Shown piece by piece: positions 6,722-12,164 of a DNA stretch of 12,260 bases; position 1 is the stretch's first letter, and each line of letters starts with the position of its first letter. Source of the stretch: Thermobaculum sp042408415 (lineage in GTDB: Bacteria > Chloroflexota > Chloroflexia > Thermobaculales > Thermobaculaceae). The notes under the pieces are model-generated. The model did not search any database. It had not been told where the DNA came from and saw only the letters and a list, made by a program, of their open reading frames with translations. The stretch covers positions 1 to 12,260 of the forward strand of contig JBHORE010000088.1 in NCBI GenBank assembly GCA_042408415.1, read 5' to 3'. The translations under genes were made by a program, and so were the position numbers.

Positions 6722-7204
6722 GTGGGTCGTAAGGAGATCATACTGGAGCAGGTACAGGTGGGCTGGGAGTCCCTGCACAAGCTGGTAGATGGCCTGTCTT
6801 ACGAGACATTGGTGATGCCGCCAACCTACGGCGAATGGAGCATCAAGGACCACGTAGCACACATCTGCGCATGGGAGAAGAGCCTCATAGCCCTGATAGA
6901 GGGCAAACCCAGACACCAAGCCATGGGGATAGACGAGCGGGCCTACGAGAGCGGTACGGAAGAGGCTAATAACGCGATCTACGTCCTCAACAAGGATCGT
7001 CCACTGGCGGAGGTCCTGCAGGACTTCCGAGACACCCACTCGAAGCTCATGGATAGGCTGGGAGAGCTTACCGAGGAGGACCTATTCGACTATCGACCGT
7101 ACGAGGATAACGATGCCTGCCTGGCGGAGTACGTGCTGGGCAACACCTGCGACCACTACGCCGAGCACCTGGAGGCTATAAGGTCTTTGGTTACCCGCAC
7201 CTAG
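6722..7204 (+). CDS. DinB-superfamily / ClbS-DfsB-like four-helix-bundle protein
   Basis: A cytoplasmic helical-bundle protein of the DinB/YfiT/ClbS superfamily. Members are metal-dependent thiol-linked transferases, detoxifying hydrolases or DNA-damage-associated proteins; which of these applies cannot be read from the sequence. The 160-aa product shows the family's GEWSIKDHVAHICAWE segment, with metal-ligand candidate His47, and a C-terminal DHYAEHLEAI helix with His145 and His149. Together these form the usual three-His metal site. The GTG at 6722 is chosen because AGGAGG ends 5 bases upstream. An in-frame TTG at 6680 would place that site inside the gene. It is divergent from the uracil-DNA glycosylase operon, which loosely suggests a damage-response theme. 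Its stop codon shares CTAG with the stop of the convergent orphan gene. Confidence 0.8.
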   Translation: MGRKEIILEQVQVGWESLHKLVDGLSYETLVMPPTYGEWSIKDHVAHICAWEKSLIALIEGKPRHQAMGIDERAYESGTEEANNAIYVLNKDRPLAEVLQDFRDTHSKLMDRLGELTEEDLFDYRPYEDNDACLAEYVLGNTCDHYAEHLEAIRSLVTRT

Positions 7205-7836
7205 GAGACTCCTCCCACTAAGTACTCAACATCCAAGTTCATCAGGTCTTTGTTACCCCAGACGATGACCTCCGGATACTCCCCTACCACAGCGTAGACC
7301 TCGGCCAAGATGTCCTCCAGCTCCCGAGCCGAGGGGGGAGCATCGCCATACTGCCGGGCGTGGATCTCATCAACGACCTCGAGCACGCGCTGCCTGTTAT
7401 AGGTGCTCGCAAGCACCTCCCTGAGCCTTGAAGCCTCCTGGTGAGCAAGGGGTCTGTAAATATGCAGCACCCCCGTGGCCACACAATACTCCGCGTAGCG
7501 ATCCCCAGCTCTACCCTGAGCACGCAGCAACAGCAAGAACAATAAGTAGGAAGGCTCAGGATCTGGTGGAGCCTTAAGATCTCCCCTGCACACCGGGTAC
7601 GCTCCCAACGCCCTCAGATACCTGCGCACTTCTATCTCCACCCTGGCCAATATATCAGGACGCTCCAGTTCTGGCGCCCCCAACCCCTCCGCCTCCGCTC
7701 GCCAGCTATCGGGGTCGCACTGCACCTCCAAACGGCACTGCAAGCTCCCTAGCAGGGCACGGAGCCGCGCTATCAGCTCAGACCGCTGTGCGGGATCCAG
7801 CTTGGCCGGCACCCTGACGGTCAGGACGGCCTTCAC
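7201..7836 (-). CDS. Hypothetical protein, 211 aa, unrecognised
   Basis: I do not recognise this family. The product looks soluble and alpha/beta. Residues 1-10 form a short beta strand (VKAVLTVRVP), followed by an amphipathic helix with many Arg and Leu. The middle holds hydrophobic LLFLLLLRAQGRAGDRYAEY at about 97-116, and the C-terminus is helical and acidic. There is no signal peptide, no clear membrane span and no catalytic signature. Codon use matches the neighbours, so it reads as a real gene. The GTG at 7836 is chosen because AAGGAGG ends 5 bases upstream; an in-frame GTG at 7863 would put the Shine-Dalgarno site inside the gene. It lies 67 bases downstream of the MFS gene on the same strand and is probably co-transcribed, with two overlapping hairpins between them. 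The stop overlaps the convergent DinB-like stop. Confidence 0.65.
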   Translation of the reverse strand: MKAVLTVRVPAKLDPAQRSELIARLRALLGSLQCRLEVQCDPDSWRAEAEGLGAPELERPDILARVEIEVRRYLRALGAYPVCRGDLKAPPDPEPSYLLFLLLLRAQGRAGDRYAEYCVATGVLHIYRPLAHQEASRLREVLASTYNRQRVLEVVDEIHARQYGDAPPSARELEDILAEVYAVVGEYPEVIVWGNKDLMNLDVEYLVGGVS

Positions 7837-7859
7837 AGCCACCTCCTTCTCCCGATCTC

Positions 7860-7900
7860 TCACAACCCTACCAAAGGGTTGTGACAGCTAGTATGTCACA
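7860..7900 (-). promoter_or_regulatory. Two overlapping, mutually exclusive inverted repeats upstream of the orphan gene
   Basis: Repeat 1 is TGTGACA-N7-TGTCACA at 7880-7900. Repeat 2 is TCACAACCCT-N5-AGGGTTGTGA at 7860-7884, a perfect 10-bp stem with a 5-base loop. They share 7880-7884, so only one hairpin can form at a time in RNA. In transcription order, repeat 1 starts just after the MFS stop and repeat 2 ends about 12 bases before the orphan's AAGGAGG. Attenuator, intercistronic terminator or operator functions all fit. There is no T-run after repeat 2. Confidence 0.55.
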
Positions 7901-7903
7901 GCT

Positions 7904-9157
7904 CTAGTCCACGGTGCTTGGTACCTCGCTCCTCACCTTACCCAAAGAGCGAGCGTACAGCGCTACCAGTGGAGCGAGAAAACAGCTCGACAGAGCCAAC
8001 CCAACCCGCAGGGAGAGCAGCGTCGACAGCCCGCCCACGGCGGGACCCAGCAGGAACTCCCCCAAAGAGTGCGCCTGCCCGCTGACCGAGATCACCGTGG
8101 CCCTCACTCTGCCCTCGATGCCATGGTTGATCCAGGCCATGTACAGGGGCTGATGCACTCTTCGAGCTACGGTCATAGCCCAGTAGGCCAACAGCCCCAC
8201 TGCGAAGTTCGGCGCCAGCGCGAAGGCCAGAGCTCCCAGCATGATCACGACATCGGTACCCATGAGCAGCCCTATGATGGTCTTGGGCGACGTGTCCGAG
8301 AGGCTCGAGCGCACGCTGCGGAGCACCAGGGATGCCAGCAGTGGGTTGACGGCCATCGCCAACCCCAGCCACACCAGCCTATCGAGGCCGCCCAACGCGG
8401 GCAGCCCTATGTCCTGGATGAAGTGCGGCTGCCACAACCGATCGAAGCCCTCGCTGAAGCCTCCCATCATGGCCGCCACCAGCAGTATCGTGCCTGCTAG
8501 TGCCCGGGTGCGCACCACCCTCATGCCGCCGCGCAGCGTATCCGACACATCTCGGAGCCCCGCCCCCAGATATCCCTGGAGCCCCACCTGGGCCCGCCTG
8601 GTGCTGTGGGGAGGCAAGCTCTCACGCATCAGCCAGACCAAGGCCACCCCCAGCGATAGCAAGAGCGCTCCCCCGAGCAGGAAAGGTAGGCGCAGCTCCA
8701 GGCTCGATAGCCCCACGCCCAGCAGTATGCCCACGAAGGACGCGGCGGCCTCCACCTGGCCCGCGTGCAGGAAGGCGCCTCCGGCGTTCTCCTCGCCCAC
8801 CTCGTCCGTCACCCAGGACTCGAGCGCGCCCTCTATGAAGGTGTAGGCAGCACCCTGTACCACCTGGCAGATCATGATCCATCCGAACACGGGCAGCAGC
8901 CCCTCCAGGACCGCGCCCACACCGAACAAGCAGGTACCAAGGATGACCGATAGCTTCCGGCTGTAGGTGTCGGCTATTACGCCGGTGGGGAGGTTGAGGA
9001 CGAAGTAGGTGACCTCCAGGGCGGTGCCCACCAGCACGAGCTGGAGCGGGTTCAGGTGTGCCACCTCTAGCCTGTACACGCTGGACAGGGAGTAGATCCC
9101 CGCAATCAGCAGGGCGAGAGCGCCGCTGTAGATTAGGTACAACCTGTAAGCAGACAA
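7904..9157 (-). CDS. Major facilitator superfamily (MFS) transporter
   Basis: A 12-helix inner-membrane secondary transporter, most likely a proton-driven efflux pump of the multidrug/metabolite type; substrate unknown. The 417-aa length is typical. MFS motif A lies in the loop between helices 2 and 3 as GVIADTYSRK at about residues 59-68, with the conserved Asp63 and Arg67. A polar, basic loop at about 185-215 (RRAQVGLQGYLGAGLRDVSD) separates the two six-helix halves. The start is a TTG at 9157, supported by GGAGG six bases upstream and by the match of the first helix to the family's N-terminus; no nearby ATG fits. A good promoter at 9289-9318 predicts a leader of about 125 bases. The orphan gene at 7836 follows on the same strand. 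Confidence 0.88.
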   Translation of the reverse strand: MSAYRLYLIYSGALALLIAGIYSLSSVYRLEVAHLNPLQLVLVGTALEVTYFVLNLPTGVIADTYSRKLSVILGTCLFGVGAVLEGLLPVFGWIMICQVVQGAAYTFIEGALESWVTDEVGEENAGGAFLHAGQVEAAASFVGILLGVGLSSLELRLPFLLGGALLLSLGVALVWLMRESLPPHSTRRAQVGLQGYLGAGLRDVSDTLRGGMRVVRTRALAGTILLVAAMMGGFSEGFDRLWQPHFIQDIGLPALGGLDRLVWLGLAMAVNPLLASLVLRSVRSSLSDTSPKTIIGLLMGTDVVIMLGALAFALAPNFAVGLLAYWAMTVARRVHQPLYMAWINHGIEGRVRATVISVSGQAHSLGEFLLGPAVGGLSTLLSLRVGLALSSCFLAPLVALYARSLGKVRSEVPSTVD

Positions 9158-9288
9158 TGATACCCTCCATCAGACATCGTATTTATAGACAGCGATCTAG
9201 GGTAGATAGAAACGCGCAGGGCGAAGCTGCCCCGGAAGGACATGGAGGGTGCAACCTGAAGTATCTTCTCATGCAGAGCAAGTGCCGC

Positions 9289-9318
9289 ATTGTACACCAA
9301 CCACTCAACATCTGTCAA
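9289..9318 (-). promoter_or_regulatory. Strong sigma-70-type promoter of the MFS gene
   Basis: On the minus strand, a perfect -35 TTGACA (9318-9313), an 18-base spacer and TACAAT (9294-9289; 5 of 6 match) face the MFS gene. Transcription would start near 9282, leaving an unusually long leader of about 125 bases to the TTG start. A weaker TATAAA at 9187-9182 could be a second, closer -10. The rest of 9190-9288 shows no supported gene. Confidence 0.6.
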
Positions 9319-9338
9319 GGCCCAAGGTAGGGACGCTG

Positions 9339-9344
9339 TATAAT
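9339..9344 (+). promoter_or_regulatory. -10 box of the PH-like membrane protein gene
   Basis: A perfect TATAAT lies 14 bases before the ATG at 9359. No good -35 is found 16-18 bases upstream; the position overlaps the -35 of the divergent MFS promoter. Transcription would start near 9351, leaving only about 8 bases of leader, with no clear Shine-Dalgarno site. Confidence 0.5.
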
Positions 9345-9358
9345 TGCTGCATCCGAAG

Positions 9359-10207
9359 ATGAGCTTGAAGCGAGCACACAAGCTGTTGCTGCCGGCGCTG
9401 ATACTCGTGGAGCTCGCGCTCGTGGGCTTCGACGTGCCGCAGCTCGAGCAGGCCATAGCCGTGGTGGTGGCTATCGAGCTCGCGGCGAGCTTGTTGGCTC
9501 TGTACGGGCTGTGGGCTGGGATACGCAGGTTCCGCAGCAGCAGGGCCGCAGGCACGCCCTGGTGGGTAGCCATGGAGGACACCCTGGGGACAGTTATGCC
9601 AGACCTCGCTGCCAGAGCGGTCGTACTGGAGATCAGGATGTGGGTCCACCTGCTGGGCTGGCTCTTGGGCCGACGCCCCCGGGGCCCCCAGTACTTCAGC
9701 TACCATCGCAGGTCCTTCATCCCATGGTTGCTCCTCCTGGTCGTGGTCGAGCTGCCGGTGGAGGTAGTGTTAGCTGAGCTATTCATACCCTGGAGATGGC
9801 TGCGCTGGAGCATTCTGCTGCTGAGCATCTACGGCCTGATATGGGTGCTAGGCTTGCACGCCTCCCTCGTGATGCTGCCTCATGTGCTCGAGGACGACCA
9901 TCTCCTCATCAGGTCCGGCATCTTCCTCGAGGGAGCTGTGTGGTATGCCGATGTGGTGCACCTAGAGGTTGGCAAGTTCGAGGTCAAGGGGAGGCGAGAG
10001 GGATTCTACGTGGATCCCTCCAGGCACTCCGCCTGGCAGCTGCTGGGGGGTAGGGCGGACATCAGCCTGAGGCTAGCCTCCCCGATCAGCTTCCGGAGAG
10101 CCCTGAGCTGGACTCCCCCGATCGAGACGCTCCACCTCAGCGTGGATGAGCCTGAGAGGTTCGCCCAGGCGCTGAGGGGCAAGTTGAGAGAATTTACAAA
10201 TAGCTAA
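9359..10207 (+). CDS. Membrane protein with C-terminal PH-like soluble domain
   Basis: Predicted function unknown. The 282-aa product has about four hydrophobic segments: roughly 9-25, 31-54, 120-143 and 149-172. Between the second and third is a basic cytoplasmic loop rich in Arg (RRFRSSRA, GRRPRGP). Residues 173-282 form a soluble beta-rich domain ending in a helix (HLSVDEPERFAQALRGKL). That pattern of strands, a late Val-Asp-Glu-Pro turn and a closing helix resembles bacterial PH-like domains of membrane proteins, but I infer this from layout, not a clear motif. The ATG at 9359 is used because the perfect -10 TATAAT at 9339-9344 rules out the TTG at 9344. It lies 98 bases upstream of the ferritin-like pair on the same strand, so it may be read through into that operon. 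Confidence 0.65.
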   Translation: MSLKRAHKLLLPALILVELALVGFDVPQLEQAIAVVVAIELAASLLALYGLWAGIRRFRSSRAAGTPWWVAMEDTLGTVMPDLAARAVVLEIRMWVHLLGWLLGRRPRGPQYFSYHRRSFIPWLLLLVVVELPVEVVLAELFIPWRWLRWSILLLSIYGLIWVLGLHASLVMLPHVLEDDHLLIRSGIFLEGAVWYADVVHLEVGKFEVKGRREGFYVDPSRHSAWQLLGGRADISLRLASPISFRRALSWTPPIETLHLSVDEPERFAQALRGKLREFTNS

Positions 10208-10305
10208 ATCTGCACTCCCAACCTATGCGTATAGTTAGTGTGGAGGGAAAGGGCCCTACCCCTCATGGATGCAACCTATACAACATTGGGAAAGGAGAAA
10301 CAACC
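10208..10305 (+). promoter_or_regulatory. Intergenic leader of the ferritin-like operon
   Basis: The 98 bases between the PH-like gene and the first ferritin-like gene contain only weak promoter candidates, TATAGT at 10230-10235 and TATACA at 10277-10282, neither with a convincing -35. An AGGGCCCT palindrome lies near 10249-10256. AAAGGAG at 10291-10297, eight bases before the ATG at 10306, is the ribosome binding site that decides the start. There is no terminator-like hairpin with a T-run, so read-through from the upstream gene is possible. Confidence 0.3.
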
Positions 10306-10956
10306 ATGGGTAACATGGAGACCGAGCGCAGAGGCTTCTCGCGACGCGACTTCCTCAAGACCAGCGGCGCTGTGGCCGCGGGGCTGGTGGCCGTCATGGC
10401 TGCTGGCGGCAGCCCGATCGCCAACGGCAGAGCTTACGCGATGAACCTGCTGCAGGACGCAAGCGACCTAGATATCCTCAACTTCGCACTCACATTGGAG
10501 CACCTCGAGGCCACCTTCTACAAGTGGGTGGTGAGCGGCAAGTACGCTCGCCTGTCTGGCGACTCCCTGGTGGTGGCCAAGGCTGTACGCGACCACGAGA
10601 TAGCTCACGTGGACTTCCTCACCAAGGCGATCAAGGCCGCGGGAGGCAAGCCCGTGGGACCGCTGGCCAACTACAAGTTCGAGGCAGTGGGCGATACGAG
10701 CAGCGCGGCCGGCATCCTCAAGATCGCCGAGACCCTCGAGGGAGTCGGCGTAGGAGCCTATACCGGTGCCGCGAAGCTGATCAAGAACGCCGACTACCTG
10801 TTCGCGGCCGCTCAGATAGAGCAGGTGGAAGCTCGCCACCACGGCGCGTTCCGCTGGTTCAACGACATCAATCCCGCGGGAGGCTATCAGGACTTCCTGG
10901 GTCCGTCCTACGACGTGCCCACGGTCAAGAAGCAGATAGCCCCCATCATCAGCTAG
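10306..10956 (+). CDS. Tat-exported ferritin-like di-iron domain protein
   Basis: A secreted or cell-surface ferritin-like four-helix protein (Ferritin_2/PF13668-type). Likely roles are metal binding, oxidant removal or desiccation tolerance; none can be assigned from the sequence. The 216-aa product opens with a twin-arginine signal: SRRDFLK at 12-18, a hydrophobic stretch at about 21-35, and an AYA cleavage site near residue 45. The four helices carry a full candidate di-iron set: Glu65/Glu68 (LEHLE), Glu98-x-x-His101 (HEIAHV), Glu145 (ETLEGVG) and Glu175-x-x-His178 (VEARHH). Tat export of a folded, metal-loaded protein fits this. The ATG at 10306 has AAAGGAG 8 bases upstream; a longer reading from 10225 lacks a Shine-Dalgarno site and would bury the signal peptide. 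Ten bases separate it from its downstream paralogue, whose Shine-Dalgarno site overlaps this stop codon. Confidence 0.87.
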   Translation: MGNMETERRGFSRRDFLKTSGAVAAGLVAVMAAGGSPIANGRAYAMNLLQDASDLDILNFALTLEHLEATFYKWVVSGKYARLSGDSLVVAKAVRDHEIAHVDFLTKAIKAAGGKPVGPLANYKFEAVGDTSSAAGILKIAETLEGVGVGAYTGAAKLIKNADYLFAAAQIEQVEARHHGAFRWFNDINPAGGYQDFLGPSYDVPTVKKQIAPIIS

Positions 10957-10966
10957 GAGGAATAAG

Positions 10967-11623
10967 ATGAGCGACAAGTATCTAGATGTACTCAACTACG
11001 CACTCACCCTCGAGCACCTCGAGGACGCGCTCTACCATGACATCGTCAAGGCCGGTATCCTCACCGGGCAGGCTCAGGCCTACGCCGAGGAATACGCCTA
11101 CCACGAGCACCAGCACGTAGTGCTGCTCGAGAAGGTGATCATGGATGCCGGTGGCACGCCGGTCAAGAGGCAGTCCAGCTACAACTGGCCCAAGTTCAAG
11201 AGCGAGGCCGAGGCCATATCCTTCCTGCGCACAGTGGAGGATGTAGGGGTGTCCGCTTACATCGGCCAAGTGACCAACCTGCAGGGCAGCCCGTACCTCA
11301 CGGCCGCGGTACAGATCCACTCCGTGGAGGCCTACCACGCCACGGCCTGGAGGCTGATCGAGCTCAAGATGGGTATTGAGAAGGAATCCTACGAATACGC
11401 TGTGCCGTTCGCCTTCGCCACCTACGAGAACGGCGGCGTTCGCACAAAGGAGCAGGTGCTCAAGGTCGTGTCGCCACTCCTAGCAGGCATGCCGAGCACC
11501 GGCGCGGGAGGCATGGCAGGCGACGACTCCAAGGGGTTGCTGAGCGCGCTGGGCGTGGGCACCGCCGCGGCGGCTGTGGCCCTCGCGACTAAAAAGCTCA
11601 CCGAGCGTAGGCAGGAGAGCTAG
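10967..11623 (+). CDS. Ferritin-like paralogue without signal peptide, with C-terminal membrane tail
   Basis: Clearly paralogous to the upstream protein: LDVLNYALTLEHLE here against LDILNFALTLEHLE there. The 218-aa product begins directly with the ferritin fold and has no signal peptide. Candidate di-iron ligands are complete: Glu16/Glu19, Glu47-x-x-His50, Glu91 and Glu121-x-x-His124. After the fold (about 1-170) comes a Gly/Ser/Ala linker that includes MPSTG at 175-179. A hydrophobic segment follows at about 190-208, then a basic tail (KKLTERRQES). By the positive-inside rule the tail would be cytoplasmic and the ferritin domain outside. Export without its own signal could mean hitchhiking on the Tat-exported partner; this is inference. 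AGGAGG at 10955-10960, overlapping the previous stop, lies 6 bases before the ATG. Tight coupling suggests the two proteins work as a complex. Confidence 0.86.
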   Translation: MSDKYLDVLNYALTLEHLEDALYHDIVKAGILTGQAQAYAEEYAYHEHQHVVLLEKVIMDAGGTPVKRQSSYNWPKFKSEAEAISFLRTVEDVGVSAYIGQVTNLQGSPYLTAAVQIHSVEAYHATAWRLIELKMGIEKESYEYAVPFAFATYENGGVRTKEQVLKVVSPLLAGMPSTGAGGMAGDDSKGLLSALGVGTAAAAVALATKKLTERRQES

Positions 11624-11646
11624 AGACATACCCCCTCCCTACAGCT

Positions 11647-11676
11647 GAGGGGAGAGACCTAAGGATCTCTCCCCTC
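11647..11676. terminator. Hairpin terminator between ferritin-like and SnoaL-like genes
   Basis: A perfect 11-bp stem, GAGGGGAGAGA (11647-11657) and TCTCTCCCCTC (11666-11676), with an 8-base loop CCTAAGGA. It lies 23 bases after the ferritin-like stop and 18 bases from the end of the convergent SnoaL-like gene, so it probably ends both transcripts. There is no U-tract on either side, as with the palindrome at 1560-1587. Confidence 0.75.
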
Positions 11677-11694
11677 GGTGCTTGTCCGCCCTTG

Positions 11695-12054
11695 CTAAGG
11701 TTCTAGGGTCACCGACTCCCAGTGCTCCACTATCCTGCCGTCGCGTATCCTGTCGACGGCGTACCCTCTAAGGGTCACCCTCCTGCCCGCGGGCGTCACC
11801 GCCCGGATAAGGGTCCTGTAAGACACCATGTCCCCATCCTCAAGCAGATCTTCAACCTCCACCCGCAACACGGGAAAGAATCTGAAGGCCCTGCTGAGGG
11901 CTTCCCTTATGCCCTCAAGCCCCTCGGGCTGCCCCGGAGGCAGATCCCTCTGCACAACGTGGGGAGAGAAGTAGCGCTCTAGCTGGTCTATACGCCTGCA
12001 GTTGAGGACCTCGTCCACCAGTCCCAAAATCAAAGCCTTGCCGTTGCTTAACAT
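11695..12054 (-). CDS. SnoaL-like / NTF2-fold ester cyclase family protein
   Basis: A small cone-shaped alpha+beta-barrel (NTF2-like) protein of the SnoaL-like polyketide cyclase group; most such stand-alone proteins have no known substrate. The 119-aa length is typical. The family pattern is visible: an N-terminal helix with NCRRIDQLERYFSPHVVQRD at about 18-37, the GLEGIREALSRAF stretch at about 45-57, paired strands VEVEDLLEDGDMVSYR, and the closing GRIVEHWESV with the usual His-Trp. A conserved Asp (Asp37) and His111 line the expected pocket. The ATG at 12054 has GGAGG 9 bases upstream. That site lies inside a leader hairpin, described separately. The gene is monocistronic and convergent with the ferritin-like operon. 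Confidence 0.85.
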   Translation of the reverse strand: MLSNGKALILGLVDEVLNCRRIDQLERYFSPHVVQRDLPPGQPEGLEGIREALSRAFRFFPVLRVEVEDLLEDGDMVSYRTLIRAVTPAGRRVTLRGYAVDRIRDGRIVEHWESVTLEP

Positions 12055-12058
12055 AGCT

Positions 12059-12082
12059 CTATGCCTCCATGCGGAAGCATAG
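12059..12082 (-). promoter_or_regulatory. Leader hairpin that sequesters the SnoaL-like gene's Shine-Dalgarno site
   Basis: In the minus-strand RNA, CUAUGCUUCC pairs with GGAGGCAUAG across a GCAU loop: ten pairs, one a U-G wobble. The 3' arm contains the whole GGAGG (12068-12064), 9 bases before the AUG. The mismatch is tolerated only in the minus-strand RNA, which fits an RNA function. Upstream, an AT-rich stretch near 12100-12120 with GATAAT (12108-12103) could hold the promoter, but no clear -35 is seen. Confidence 0.55.
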
Positions 12083-12136
12083 CAGGACTTGTTAAGAGGC
12101 CAATTATCTCTATATTAATGAAAGCTAAAGAAGAGC

Positions 12137-12159
12137 GGGCCTCGCCGCGAGCGAGGCCC
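12137..12159 (-). terminator. Intrinsic terminator of the right-edge minus-strand gene
   Basis: A perfect 9-bp GC-rich stem, GGGCCTCGC (12137-12145) and GCGAGGCCC (12151-12159), with a 5-base loop. On the minus strand it is followed by CTCTTCTTT, a fair U-rich tail. It begins 5 bases after the stop codon at 12165-12167. The orientation supports a gene arriving from the right edge. Confidence 0.75.
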
Positions 12160-12164
12160 AACCA

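Noticed and set aside
7880..7900. CRP-type site (TGTGA...TCACA)
   Set aside because: The half-sites are separated by 11 bases instead of the 6 of the CRP consensus.
9133..9243. 36-codon upstream open frame in the MFS leader overlapping the MFS start
   Set aside because: No Shine-Dalgarno site before its ATG and no sign of coding selection; retained only as a remote attenuation possibility.
9344..9358. TTG start for the PH-like membrane protein
   Set aside because: The TTG overlaps the last base of the TATAAT -10 box, so it would not be in the transcript.
10225..10305. Extended N-terminus of the first ferritin-like protein
   Set aside because: No Shine-Dalgarno site at 10225 and it would place 27 residues before the Tat signal; the ATG at 10306 has AAAGGAG.
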